From positions 2,604,001 through 2,668,000 of the forward strand of contig NZ_CP140255.1 of assembly GCF_034479615.1 (NCBI RefSeq): a stretch of DNA of 64,000 nucleotides, in the 5' to 3' direction. Within the stretch, counting starts at the first letter, position 1. Every line of letters starts with the position of its first letter. The notes under the pieces were generated by a model that saw only the letters and a program-made list of their open reading frames with translations, was not told the origin of the DNA and ran no database searches. A program made the position numbers and the translations under genes. Shown here piece after piece: positions 24,429 to 33,148 of this stretch. The DNA comes from Vreelandella neptunia (GTDB taxonomy: Bacteria; Pseudomonadota; Gammaproteobacteria; Pseudomonadales; Halomonadaceae).

Positions 24429-24998
24429 TTAGAACATGCCGAGTTCAAGCTTGGCCTCGTCACTCATCATGTCACGGCTCCAGGGCGGACTGAAGACTAT
24501 TTCGGTGTGAACCTTGCTGATCTGCGGCGCACCGAGGATCTTATTGCGCGCATCCGCCGCGATCACATCGCCCATCCCACACCCAGGGGCCGTTAGCGTC
24601 ATGCGGATTGTCACCATACGCTCACCACTGATAAGGCGCTCAATGCGGCAGCCGTAGACAAGCCCTAAGTCAACGATATTGACCGGTATCTCCGGGTCAA
24701 AGCAGGTGCGCAGCTGTTCCCACACGAACTGCTCAATCTCCTCCTCGGTCGCCGTTTCCGGCAGCGTAGGCCGCGGTAGCGACTCAAGCCCCAAAGCATC
24801 CAGGTTGCGCCCCTCAATCAGGTAGAGGCGCCCTTCAAAACCGACGCTTACCGTACTGCCTTTCGCCTGCATAACGCTAACAACGCTATCTTCAGCCAGT
24901 GTTTCCGTACTGCCAAATGGAATGGCAATAGCCTCCACATCACGCTGTAGCGGTAGCTGTTGGCCACGCTCTAGGCTGGCAACTTGCTCAAGATCCAT
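24429..24998 (-). CDS. sufT: Iron-sulfur assembly protein SufT (MIP18/DUF59 domain)
   Basis: A 189-residue protein. The C-terminal half is a DUF59 domain with TCFDPEIPVNIVDLGLVYGC and LTAPGCGMGD, the conserved Cys-containing motifs of SufT/PaaD/MIP18 proteins that help deliver Fe-S clusters. The N-terminal ~90 residues form the extra domain typical of SufT. It follows sufS by 36 bp and completes the operon sufB-C-D-S-T. Confidence 0.92.
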   Translation of the reverse strand: MDLEQVASLERGQQLPLQRDVEAIAIPFGSTETLAEDSVVSVMQAKGSTVSVGFEGRLYLIEGRNLDALGLESLPRPTLPETATEEEIEQFVWEQLRTCFDPEIPVNIVDLGLVYGCRIERLISGERMVTIRMTLTAPGCGMGDVIAADARNKILGAPQISKVHTEIVFSPPWSRDMMSDEAKLELGMF

Positions 24999-25034
24999 AA
25001 CTGTCCTTAAATGACGATTCTTAAAGAACCGACC

Positions 25035-26330
25035 TTAACGCACCATACCAATGACACGTTGGAGTGCTTCAACAAAGCGATTCACTTCTTCGAGGGTATT
25101 ATACGCCGCGAATGAAGCACGGCACGTCGCATCGACCCCGAAATGGTGCAACAAGGGCTGCGCGCAGTGGTGACCGGTACGAATGGCGACGCCAAGCTGA
25201 TCGATCAGCAGGCCAATATCTTGCGAATGCGCCCCTTCCACAATAAAGGAAAGAACGGCCGCCTTCTCCGGCGCAGTGCCCAAAATACGCAGACCATCGA
25301 TTTGACCAACCGCCTGGGTAGCGTGATCGAGCAACTGGCCTTCCCAGGCACCGATGGCGTCTATGCCAATGCTCTCCATCCACTCAAGCGCTCGACCCAG
25401 GGCAATGACCTCCGCAATAGCGGGCGTGCCCGCTTCAAACTTATGCGGAATAGCAGCAAAGGTGGTGCCCGCATCAAAAGAGACGGTGCTGATCATCTCG
25501 CCACCGCCCTGCCAGGGAGGCATCGCCTCAAGCAGCGCCTGCTTGCCGTAGAGCACGCCAACGCCTGTCGGCCCGTACACTTTGTGGCCAGAGAAAGCAT
25601 AGAAGTCGGCATCAATGGCCTGCACATCGACCACTTGGTGTGGTGCTGCCTGAGCACCATCAATCAAAATCAGCGCACCCTGCTGATGGGCAAGGGTTGC
25701 CATCTCTTGCACAGGGTTAATGGTTCCCAGGGCATTAGAGACATGATTCACCGCCACCAGCTTAGTACGCTCACTCAGCAGCGAGCGATAGGCAGCCATA
25801 TCCAATGCGCCGTTGGACTCAACGGGAATCACCTTGATGGTAAAGCCAATCTCGGCAGCCAACAGCTGCCATGGAACAATATTGGAGTGGTGCTCCAACA
25901 TGGAAATCAGCACTTCATCGCCGGGAGCAAGATTTGCGCGCCCCCAGCTGTGCACGACTAAGTTGATAGCTTCCGTGGTACCGCGGGTAAAGATGATCTG
26001 ACGCGCATCTTCCGCATTCAGGAACGCCTTAACCCGGTGGCGCGTACCTTCAAACGCCGCCGTCGCCTCATCGGCGAGGGTATGCAGCCCGCGGTGAATA
26101 TTGGCGTTATAGCGCGAGTAGTAATCGCTAAACACGTCAATCACCTGCTGAGGCGTTTGGCTAGTGGCCGCATTGTCTAAATAGATCAGCGGCTTGCCAT
26201 GCACCTCACGGGCTAGTACCGGAAAGTCCTGACGCAGGCGCATAACATCAAAGGTCGCTTGCGCAGGGCTTGCTTGCACAGTGCCTGTTTCAAACGGGCT
26301 AGGCGTTGGCTCAATAACGGAATGTGGCAT
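25035..26330 (-). CDS. sufS: Cysteine desulfurase SufS
   Basis: A 431-residue PLP enzyme of the group II (SufS) type that takes sulfur from cysteine for Fe-S clusters. PLP Lys250 is in FSGHKVYGPTG, the active-site Cys389 in RTGHHCAQPL; LEHHSNIVPWQ and DGAQAAPH are also typical. About 28 residues precede the family's usual start, including a low-complexity stretch. ATG at 26330 follows AGGAGC. No SufE or SufU sulfur acceptor gene is seen in the operon. Confidence 0.95.
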   Translation of the reverse strand: MPHSVIEPTPSPFETGTVQASPAQATFDVMRLRQDFPVLAREVHGKPLIYLDNAATSQTPQQVIDVFSDYYSRYNANIHRGLHTLADEATAAFEGTRHRVKAFLNAEDARQIIFTRGTTEAINLVVHSWGRANLAPGDEVLISMLEHHSNIVPWQLLAAEIGFTIKVIPVESNGALDMAAYRSLLSERTKLVAVNHVSNALGTINPVQEMATLAHQQGALILIDGAQAAPHQVVDVQAIDADFYAFSGHKVYGPTGVGVLYGKQALLEAMPPWQGGGEMISTVSFDAGTTFAAIPHKFEAGTPAIAEVIALGRALEWMESIGIDAIGAWEGQLLDHATQAVGQIDGLRILGTAPEKAAVLSFIVEGAHSQDIGLLIDQLGVAIRTGHHCAQPLLHHFGVDATCRASFAAYNTLEEVNRFVEALQRVIGMVR

Positions 26331-26356
26331 CAGACGCTCCTGAGTGGGTAGTGGCG

Positions 26357-27697
26357 CTAGTCGTTAAGTGAAACCGCCGCTTCGACAAGCCCGGCAAGAT
26401 TGAAGCGCTCTGGCAGCTTGCCGGCGACCGCTAATTCAACGCGCTCGGCAATCTCATCCAGAGTGACTTTGTCCAACACCTCGCCAGCAAAAGCGAGCGT
26501 GAGCAGCCCCCGGGCAGTGGCTTCATCGATACCGCGGGTACGCAGCGCGTAGATTGCCTCTTCGTCTAACTGACCTGTAGTCGTGCCGTGTGAGCACTTG
26601 ACGTCATCCGCATAGATCTCAAGCTCCGGCTTGGCATCGATGTGGGCGCGATCCGATAGCAGCAGGTTTTGGTTACTCTGAAAGCCTTCAATCTTCTGAC
26701 TATCACGCTTGACGTACACCTTGCCGTTAAACACCCCGTGGGCGCGGTCATCCAGAATGCCCTTGTAGTTCTCATTGGAGAACGTCAGCGGCGCATTGTG
26801 GTTGACCTTGGTGTGGTTGTCGACATGCTGACGACCCTGACCAAAGAACAGGCCCAGGAAGTTGGTTTCGGCGCCCTGGCCATTCAAGTCACTGATCAAG
26901 TCGTTACGCACCAGCGCGCCGCCCAGGCTCAGGTTGTAGGAGGTATAGCGCGTATCGCGACCTTGCTCTACGTGAATGCTCGCCACGTGCAAATCACCCA
27001 GCGGCGCTTCTTGCAGCTTGTAGTGGGCCAGGATCGCGCCCCGGTCAAGCATCAGCTCGCCAACCACATTGGTAAAGTTAGTCGCTTCGCTTTCGCCGGT
27101 ATAGTGCTCGATCAGCGTCGCTTCACTGCGCCCGCCTGCTTCTACCAATACACGCGGATGGCACATTACTGGCTGGCCCGCACGGGACAGAAACTGCAGC
27201 AGAATGGGCTTTTCAACCACTGTTCCCGGTGCAATGCGAACCACTGCACCCTCTTCCATAAAGGCAGTGTTTAGCGCCGCGAAGGGTGAGAAATCAACCC
27301 CGGTTAAACGCCCCAGCGGCCCACCCACGGCTTCGTGGTTCTCTGCTAGCGCCTTGGAGAGCGGTAACACCTGAACGCTTGACGGCAGTGTGTCTAAGTC
27401 TGAGAGCGCCGATGAGAAAACGCCATCCACAAATGTCAGCCGGTATGCATCAATCGGCAGCGTTAGCGCCGCGGCACTGGCCGGTGAGAACTCGGCGTTG
27501 TCGGCGAGGGCAAAGTTGCCCTGGGCAATCGAGCGCACGTCAGTGTACTTCCACTCTTCATCACGGCGAGTGGGGAAACCCAGCGCTTCAAAACGCGCGG
27601 CACCGGCTTGGCGACGCGCGGCGATCCAGGTGGGCTCCGCCGTGTAGTTCGAGCTGCGCGCCTTCAGCGTATCTAAAAAGGTTTGCGTATCGCTCAT
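26357..27697 (-). CDS. sufD: Fe-S cluster scaffold subunit SufD
   Basis: A 446-residue SufD, partner of SufB and SufC in the SufBC2D scaffold. The beta-helix core contains DRAHGVFNGKVYVKRDSQKIEGFQ and the C-terminal KCSHGTTTGQLDEEAIYALRTRGI with the conserved Cys and His for cluster assembly. The ATG at 27697 overlaps the sufC stop by four bases (ATGA), so translation is coupled to sufC. Confidence 0.95.
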   Translation of the reverse strand: MSDTQTFLDTLKARSSNYTAEPTWIAARRQAGAARFEALGFPTRRDEEWKYTDVRSIAQGNFALADNAEFSPASAAALTLPIDAYRLTFVDGVFSSALSDLDTLPSSVQVLPLSKALAENHEAVGGPLGRLTGVDFSPFAALNTAFMEEGAVVRIAPGTVVEKPILLQFLSRAGQPVMCHPRVLVEAGGRSEATLIEHYTGESEATNFTNVVGELMLDRGAILAHYKLQEAPLGDLHVASIHVEQGRDTRYTSYNLSLGGALVRNDLISDLNGQGAETNFLGLFFGQGRQHVDNHTKVNHNAPLTFSNENYKGILDDRAHGVFNGKVYVKRDSQKIEGFQSNQNLLLSDRAHIDAKPELEIYADDVKCSHGTTTGQLDEEAIYALRTRGIDEATARGLLTLAFAGEVLDKVTLDEIAERVELAVAGKLPERFNLAGLVEAAVSLND

Positions 27698-28443
27698 GCC
27701 ACAGACTCCTCGATACCTTCGTACCCGTTGGCTTCCAGCTGTTTAGCCAGCTCGGCGTCGCCGGTTTTGACAATACGGCCATCGACCAGGACGTGAACTT
27801 TATCCGGCACGATGTAATCCAGCAGGCGCTGGTAGTGGGTGACCAGTAGAATGGCGCGGTCTTCAGCGCGCAGGCTGTTAACGCCGTCGGCGACGATTTT
27901 CATGGCGTCGATATCCAGCCCCGAATCGATCTCATCGAGCATGGCGAGCTTCGGCTGTAGTACCAGCATTTGCAAAATCTCATTGCGCTTTTTCTCACCG
28001 CCGGAGAAGCCTTCGTTAACGGCGCGCTGGAGGAAGCTGGCGTCCATTTTCATATAGCCCAGCTTTTCTTTGACCAGCTTCATAAACTCCGGTGCGGGCA
28101 TTTCGCCTTCGCCACGGGCTACCCGCTGGGCATTAAGCGCTGATTTCAGCAGGTAGATGTTTTTAACCCCTGGAATCTCCACCGGGTACTGGAAACCCAG
28201 CAGCAAGCCGGCCTGGGCGCGCTCTTCAATCTCCATCTCCAGCACGTCTTTGCCTTCAAAGGTAATCGTGCCCTGTGTGACTTCGTAGCCGTCTTTACCG
28301 GCAATCACCGCGGATAGAGTCGATTTACCCGCGCCGTTCGGCCCCATAATGGCGTGCACTTCACCCGCCTTGATGGTCAGGGTCAGGCCTTTGAGGATTT
28401 CATTACCTTCGACGGAGACGTGTAAATCATTCACTTGCAACAT
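27694..28443 (-). CDS. sufC: Fe-S assembly ATPase SufC
   Basis: A 249-residue ABC-type ATPase. Walker A GPNGAGKST (34-42), a Q loop in LGFQYPVEIPG, the signature FSGGEKKR and Walker B LAMLDEIDSGLD are intact. In place of a transport role it powers the SufB/SufD scaffold. It follows sufB by 72 bp and overlaps sufD. Confidence 0.96.
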   Translation of the reverse strand: MLQVNDLHVSVEGNEILKGLTLTIKAGEVHAIMGPNGAGKSTLSAVIAGKDGYEVTQGTITFEGKDVLEMEIEERAQAGLLLGFQYPVEIPGVKNIYLLKSALNAQRVARGEGEMPAPEFMKLVKEKLGYMKMDASFLQRAVNEGFSGGEKKRNEILQMLVLQPKLAMLDEIDSGLDIDAMKIVADGVNSLRAEDRAILLVTHYQRLLDYIVPDKVHVLVDGRIVKTGDAELAKQLEANGYEGIEESVA

Positions 28444-28515
28444 ATTGATTACCTTCTGATTCTGGCGAGTCGCTACGGCGACACTACTATATTAAGTGGA
28501 ATAAATGACCAGCGG

Positions 28516-29958
28516 TTAGCCGACCGCGCCTTCCAGGGTCACGTTGAGCAGCGCTTCGGCTTCAACGGCGAACTCCATGGGCAGCTCTTGGAAGACGTCT
28601 TTACAGAAACCGTTAACGATCATGCTGACAGCGTCCTCTTCCGAGATACCGCGGCTCTGGCAGTAGAACAACTGGTCTTCACCGATTTTCGAGGTGGTCG
28701 CCTCGTGCTCAATGGTCGCCGTGCTGTTACCAATTTCCTGATAAGGGAAGGTGTGCGCACCGCACTTATCGCCAATCAGCAACGAGTCACACTGGGTAAA
28801 GTTACGCGCCCCTTTGGCCCGTGGGCCAATTTTCACCAGGCCGCGATAGGACTGGTCACTCCTGCCTGCGGAGATACCCTTGGCAACGATATAGGAACGC
28901 GTACCTTCGCCAATGTGAATCATCTTGGTGCCGGTATCGGCCTGCTGGCGTCCGTTGGTAACGGCGACTGAGTAGAATTCTCCAATGCTGTCTTTACCAC
29001 GCAGGACGCAGGAGGGGTATTTCCAGGTAATCGCCGAGCCGGTTTCTACCTGTGTCCAGCTGATCCGTGAACGGTCGCCGCGGCAGTCGCCGCGCTTGGT
29101 GACGAAGTTATAGATACCGCCTACGCCATTTTCATCACCGGGATACCAGTTCTGCACGGTGGAGTATTTGATATAGGCGTCATCCAGAGCGACAAGCTCG
29201 ACCACTGCAGCGTGAAGCTGATTTTCGTCGCGCATCGGTGCGGTACAGCCTTCCAGGTAAGAGACCTGGGCACGGCTTTCGCAAATAATCAGCGTGCGCT
29301 CAAACTGGCCGGTGTTGGCCGCGTTAATACGGAAGTAGGTAGACAGCTCCATCGGGCAAGTCACGCCTTCTGGCACAAACACAAAGGAGCCATCGGTAAA
29401 CACCGCTGAGTTCAGCGCGGCAAAGTAGTTGTCCGCCACGGGAACCACGGTGCCCAAATACTGCTTGATCAGCTCCGGGTAGTCGCGGATAGCTTCAGAG
29501 ATGGAGCAGAAGATAACCCCTGCTTCGCCCAGCTGCTTTTTGAAGGTAGTGGCGACCGAAACGGAGTCAAACACCGCATCAACGGCAACGCCTGCCAGCG
29601 CAGCGCGTTCGTGCAGCGGGATACCCAGCTTCTCATAGGTCTCCAGCAGTTTGGGATCCACTTCATCCAGGCTTTGCGGGCGGTCTTCCGGGCGTTTCGG
29701 TGCACTGAAATAGGAGATCGACTGGTAATCGATCGGCGGATAGTCGAGATGCGCCCAGGAAGGAGCTTTCATCTTCAACCACTGGCGGTAGGCATCCAGA
29801 CGCCACTCCAGCATCCACTCCGGCTCGCCCTTCTTTTTGGAAATAAAGGCGATGGTGTTTTCATCCAGGCCAGGTGGCAGAGTGTCGCTCTCAATATCGG
29901 TTACAAAGCCATCTTTGTATTCGCGACGAACCAACTGTTCCATTTCTTCGCTTGCCAT
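28516..29958 (-). CDS. sufB: Fe-S cluster scaffold subunit SufB
   Basis: A 480-residue SufB. The core ends in [51 protein letters not shown] and [23 protein letters not shown], which carry the conserved Cys residues that hold the nascent cluster. ATG at 29958 follows GGAGGG; an in-frame start at 29994 would add twelve residues that do not belong to the family. First structural gene of the operon, 78 bp after the regulator. Confidence 0.95.
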   Translation of the reverse strand: MASEEMEQLVRREYKDGFVTDIESDTLPPGLDENTIAFISKKKGEPEWMLEWRLDAYRQWLKMKAPSWAHLDYPPIDYQSISYFSAPKRPEDRPQSLDEVDPKLLETYEKLGIPLHERAALAGVAVDAVFDSVSVATTFKKQLGEAGVIFCSISEAIRDYPELIKQYLGTVVPVADNYFAALNSAVFTDGSFVFVPEGVTCPMELSTYFRINAANTGQFERTLIICESRAQVSYLEGCTAPMRDENQLHAAVVELVALDDAYIKYSTVQNWYPGDENGVGGIYNFVTKRGDCRGDRSRISWTQVETGSAITWKYPSCVLRGKDSIGEFYSVAVTNGRQQADTGTKMIHIGEGTRSYIVAKGISAGRSDQSYRGLVKIGPRAKGARNFTQCDSLLIGDKCGAHTFPYQEIGNSTATIEHEATTSKIGEDQLFYCQSRGISEEDAVSMIVNGFCKDVFQELPMEFAVEAEALLNVTLEGAVG

Positions 29959-30036
29959 GGTGATACCCTCCGGGCAGTTGGGTGGCGAGGTCATCGCCTT
30001 TAATAATAAGTTAGGCCTGCTGTACTCGCGCCGCCG

Positions 30037-30501
30037 TTAGGCCGACGCCGCCGACAGGCTGATCGTTTGAATAGGCAGTTGGACTGGCAGCTTAATTGGC
30101 GCTGTATCAGCCAGATGCGCCAGCGTCACGCTTTCAAGCAGCGTACGCATGGCCAAGGAGACCCGCTGCCAGTTGTCTGCCACACCGCAGGTAGCCACAA
30201 GCTCACAATCGCCTTCTGCTTGGCTGCACTCGGTCATGGCGACGGGGCCTTCAATCGCCGCAATAATATCGGCGGCGGTAATCTGCGATGCAGGCCGAGC
30301 CAGGCGGTAACCGCCTTGGGCGCCACGCTGGGAAACCAGCAGCCCTGCCCGCACAAGCATTTTGAGCGTTTTACTAACCGTCGGATGGGGCAACTGCACG
30401 GCCTCTGCTAACTCTGCCGCTGCATGCGACGCCTGGGGATGGCGGGCAATTTGCGCCATGACCACCGCGGCATAGTCTGTCAGCCGAGAAAGCTTAAGCA
30501 T
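30037..30501 (-). CDS. Rrf2-family Fe-S regulator of the suf operon
   Basis: A 154-residue Rrf2 protein of the SUF-regulator group. A winged helix (MLKLSRLTDYAAVVMAQIA, TVSKTLKMLVRAGLLVSQRGAQGGYRL) is followed by three Cys (92, 99, 105 in ECSQAEGDCELVATC) that can bind a 2Fe-2S cluster. As in IscR, loss of the cluster would signal demand and raise suf expression. ATG at 30501 follows AGGGAG. It heads the operon and an IscR-type operator candidate overlaps its promoter. Confidence 0.9.
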   Translation of the reverse strand: MLKLSRLTDYAAVVMAQIARHPQASHAAAELAEAVQLPHPTVSKTLKMLVRAGLLVSQRGAQGGYRLARPASQITAADIIAAIEGPVAMTECSQAEGDCELVATCGVADNWQRVSLAMRTLLESVTLAHLADTAPIKLPVQLPIQTISLSAASA

Positions 30502-30554
30502 GTCGACTCCCTTTATGTCATCAGTACGCAGCGAATCAAATGGTCGCCACGTCA

Positions 30555-30593
30555 ATTGAGTACCATTTTAGTCCTGTATAAATTTGATGTGAA
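30555..30593 (-). promoter_or_regulatory. suf promoter with overlapping IscR-type operator candidate
   Basis: On the minus strand a -35 box TTCACA (30593-30588) and a -10 box TAAAAT (30570-30565) are 17 bp apart, each one mismatch from consensus. A 25-base stretch (30579-30555, starting ATACAGGACTAAAAT) resembles the IscR type 1 site (ATA..YYGACT..), strongest in its left half. It spans the -10 box, fitting repression of the whole operon by the first gene's product. Confidence 0.6.
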
Positions 30594-30803
30594 GCCCCTG
30601 AGCAAAATGGATAGCAATTTACGCAAAATATCGGCACGTTCGGCGCTGATGGCATCAAAAACAACAATCATTATCATTTAAAAAAGCTATCATCAGTCAT
30701 CATTTGCTACTTATGGCTTTGCACTTGATGATGGCGTCTGGTAATTTCGGCTAGGTATCAGATGCCATCATTGTGGATGGCAAATGCTATTCGAGGTGAC
30801 GAC

Positions 30804-31007
30804 ATGGATTCAGCGGTAAATAACATGGTAAGTGCATCAATGGCGCTTCAGCAGGTGCAGATAAGCCAACAGGCCCAGCTCAGCGTTTTTAAACAGGCGT
30901 TAGATGGCAGTGCATCACAGATTGCCGCCCTGATGGAGGGCGTTTCGATGGATCCACAATTGGCCACTAGTGGCAGCGTCGGCACGCAGATTAATACCAC
31001 TGCGTAA
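30804..31007 (+). CDS. YjfB-like small protein
   Basis: A 67-residue protein with the pattern MDSAVNNMVSASMALQQVQISQQAQLSVFKQALD, which fits the YjfB family ('putative motility protein'). Family function is unknown. GAGGTG precedes ATG at 30804. It stands alone between the suf promoter and a strong terminator. Confidence 0.75.
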   Translation: MDSAVNNMVSASMALQQVQISQQAQLSVFKQALDGSASQIAALMEGVSMDPQLATSGSVGTQINTTA

Positions 31008-31049
31008 ACAAGTGACGCAAAAATGTGTTGCTAGATAAGAGATAAGCTC

Positions 31050-31086
31050 ATAGCCCCCTGACCAACGCCAGGGGGCTATTTTTTTA
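31050..31086 (+). terminator. Rho-independent terminator after the YjfB-like gene
   Basis: A 10-bp perfect stem TAGCCCCCTG/CAGGGGGCTA (31051-31060 with 31069-31078) is followed by seven T. It lies about 45 bp after the stop at 31007 and just before the convergent yjdM gene. Confidence 0.93.
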
Positions 31087-31102
31087 ACAATCGGTTTTAA
31101 CG

Positions 31103-31444
31103 CTAGGCTTTCTTAACAAATTCGGATTTAAGCTTCATCGGGCCGATACCGTCAATTTTACAATCGATATCGTGATCACCCTCGACTAAGCGAATGCTCT
31201 TCACTTTGGTGCCCACTTTAACCACCAGTGAACTGCCCTTAACCTTCAAGTCCTTGATCACCGTTACGCTATCACCGTCGGCTAGCATATTGCCGTTGGC
31301 ATCGCGCACGCCTGAAGCGTCATCAGCGCTCTCTTCTTCTGCCACTTTTGACCACTCATGGCCGCACTCTGGGCAGACATACTGAAGACCATCATCATAG
31401 CTAAACTCAGAGGCACAGGCAGGACAGTTAGGCAGGTCACTCAT
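31103..31444 (-). CDS. yjdM: YjdM/PhnA zinc-ribbon protein
   Basis: A 113-residue protein. Two CxxC knuckles ([18 protein letters not shown]) form a zinc ribbon; the rest, with [16 protein letters not shown] and the C-terminal [12 protein letters not shown], is the YjdM (formerly PhnA) domain. Despite the old name it is not a proven phosphonoacetate hydrolase; function is unclear. Confidence 0.92.
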   Translation of the reverse strand: MSDLPNCPACASEFSYDDGLQYVCPECGHEWSKVAEEESADDASGVRDANGNMLADGDSVTVIKDLKVKGSSLVVKVGTKVKSIRLVEGDHDIDCKIDGIGPMKLKSEFVKKA

Positions 31445-31533
31445 CAGAAGGCTCCATCACTTGGCTAATACAAAGGGCTAAGAAAGCGATGGAGCCTACA
31501 CGGGTTACGCAAAATGTCCAGCCAGAGGCTAGA

Positions 31534-32010
31534 TCAATCGCGCTGGTAAGTACCCACCAAACGGTTCATGCCCAGCAGGTGCGGCTCTACTTCTTTGAGC
31601 AGCTCAGCCAGCGTGAGCCCTTCAGGGAGCGAGGTTTGATGATCCAGCGCCAGCACCCAGAAGTAATAAAGATGCTTGCCATGCCCTTCTGGCGGCATCG
31701 GGCCACAATAACCAGTATCGCCTTTGTCATTTGCGCCGACAGTGCCCGCCGCCGTCTTTTCCGTTAATTCCTGCATATCGCCGGGTAAGTTATAGAGCAC
31801 CCAGTGGACAAAGCCGTAGCTGCCGTCTTTGACCAACGGCGCATCAGGATCGTGACAGATCACCGCAAACCCTTGGGTGCCCTCGGGAGCGTTATGCCAA
31901 GCAAGTGCCGGCGAAACATCCTCACCTTCCCCAGTGTGCTTGGCTGGGATCGCCTGGTGGTTAACAAACGCCGAGCTGGTAACCTGCATTGATGAAAGTG
32001 CAAATGCCAT
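31534..32010 (-). CDS. YbhB/YbcL-type PEBP (Raf kinase inhibitor-like) protein
   Basis: A 158-residue PEBP-fold protein: DVSPALAWHNAPEGTQGFAVICHDPDAP, FVHWVLYNLP and GYCGPMPPEGHGKHLYYFWVLALD are the family's ligand-pocket motifs. Bacterial members bind small anions or phospholipid head groups, with unknown roles. AAGGAGAG precedes ATG at 32010. Confidence 0.9.
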   Translation of the reverse strand: MAFALSSMQVTSSAFVNHQAIPAKHTGEGEDVSPALAWHNAPEGTQGFAVICHDPDAPLVKDGSYGFVHWVLYNLPGDMQELTEKTAAGTVGANDKGDTGYCGPMPPEGHGKHLYYFWVLALDHQTSLPEGLTLAELLKEVEPHLLGMNRLVGTYQRD

Positions 32011-32052
32011 GCTTCTCTCCTTGGTTTATCGGGTGTGTATTTCGTACACAGT

Positions 32053-32427
32053 CTAGCAATTCCACCGGCCTTGTTTCTTCAGGCGGCGCTTCACCCAGAA
32101 ATCATAAAGCGACCGCAATCCCGATTTAATGCCTGGGAGACCAATGAACCAGGCAGCCGGCGCCAATAAGGGAATACGTTTCATTAATAAACGGTAAGCA
32201 TCGATCCCCTCCACCAATTGCCCAGCTGCCGTTTCGATATGTAGAGAGCGCAGCGCCATATCGGGATCGACACCCTTTTGCTGCAGCACCTGATGATGTT
32301 CACTCACATCAAGCCAAGCGATATCAGCGGCATGCCGCCCCGACCAGCGCTCATAGCGACGGCGCTCTTTACGACACAGCGGGCACTGCGCATCGTAAAA
32401 GACATTGATAGGGGTCTTGTTGGGCAT
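32053..32427 (-). CDS. DCC family thiol-disulfide oxidoreductase (DUF393)
   Basis: A 124-residue protein starting with VFYDAQCPLCRKERRRYERW, the DxxCPLC motif of DCC proteins, which have a thioredoxin-like CxxC. A hydrophobic patch near residues 80-100 and a basic tail follow. Substrate unknown. ATG at 32427. Confidence 0.88.
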   Translation of the reverse strand: MPNKTPINVFYDAQCPLCRKERRRYERWSGRHAADIAWLDVSEHHQVLQQKGVDPDMALRSLHIETAAGQLVEGIDAYRLLMKRIPLLAPAAWFIGLPGIKSGLRSLYDFWVKRRLKKQGRWNC

Positions 32428-32520
32428 ATAGGCTCTCTACTTAAAGTCACTGAAGCAGTGTGGCATTTCCAGCACTGGTCGCAAACTTTTAGATATTTAC
32501 TGCTTACTTAGGCTACGGCT

Positions 32521-32997
32521 ATGACATCTGAGTTCAAAAAACAGCTATTAATTGTTGCCCATGCCCCTTCGGCAAATACGCGCCTACTGCGCGATGCGGC
32601 CTTCCAGGGTGCTAGCCATCCCGACCTTGAACAGATGCACTGCGTGGTAAAAGCGCCCCTGGAAGCTGGCCCAGACGACGTGCTGGCCTGCGATGCGATT
32701 CTGCTCGGCACCACGGAAAACCTGGGCTATATGAGCGGCGCGCTCAAGGATTTTTTTGATCGCAGCTACTATCCTGTCATTGAAAAGAAACAAGGATTGC
32801 CCTGCGCGCTCTATATTCGCGCGGGTCACGATGGCACAGGTACTCAGCGCGCAGTGGAAAGTATCGTCACTGGCTTACGTTGGCGGTGGGTACAGCCACC
32901 GCTCATTTTGCGCGGCGAGTGGCAGCCCTCATTTGCAGATCAGGTAGAAGAACTCAGCATGACCCTAGCATTTAGTGTTGAGAGTGGCATTGTCTGA
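32521..32997 (+). CDS. Flavodoxin-like NAD(P)H-dependent oxidoreductase
   Basis: A 158-residue flavodoxin-fold protein. LLIVAHAPSANTRLL is the phosphate-binding loop region and LLGTTENLGYMSGALKDFFDRSYY the flavin-binding segment. It probably binds FMN and reduces quinones or another small substrate. It is divergent from the DCC gene; no clear ribosome-binding site precedes ATG at 32521. Its stop codon lies inside an array of three 16-bp repeats, so the C terminus may vary between strains. Confidence 0.83.
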   Translation: MTSEFKKQLLIVAHAPSANTRLLRDAAFQGASHPDLEQMHCVVKAPLEAGPDDVLACDAILLGTTENLGYMSGALKDFFDRSYYPVIEKKQGLPCALYIRAGHDGTGTQRAVESIVTGLRWRWVQPPLILRGEWQPSFADQVEELSMTLAFSVESGIV

Positions 32998-33025
32998 GAG
33001 CGGCATCGTTTGAAAGTGACATTGT
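32978..33025 (+). repeat. Three contiguous imperfect 16-bp tandem repeats
   Basis: Units TTGAGAGTGGCATTGT (32978-32993), CTGAGAGCGGCATCGT (32994-33009) and TTGAAAGTGACATTGT (33010-33025). The first codes for the last residues of the flavodoxin-like protein, and the stop TGA (32995-32997) falls in the second. Sixteen is not a multiple of three, so a change in copy number could move the stop. Confidence 0.8.
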
Positions 33026-33148
33026 ATAACTTCGCCCAGCCTGCCTTACTGTAGATAAGCATTTCGTGCCCATTGTGCGATTAAAGGACTGCAGTATCTT
33101 GCTTGAAATTACTGCTGTGACTTATCGCACGCACATTAGGTAGCCATT

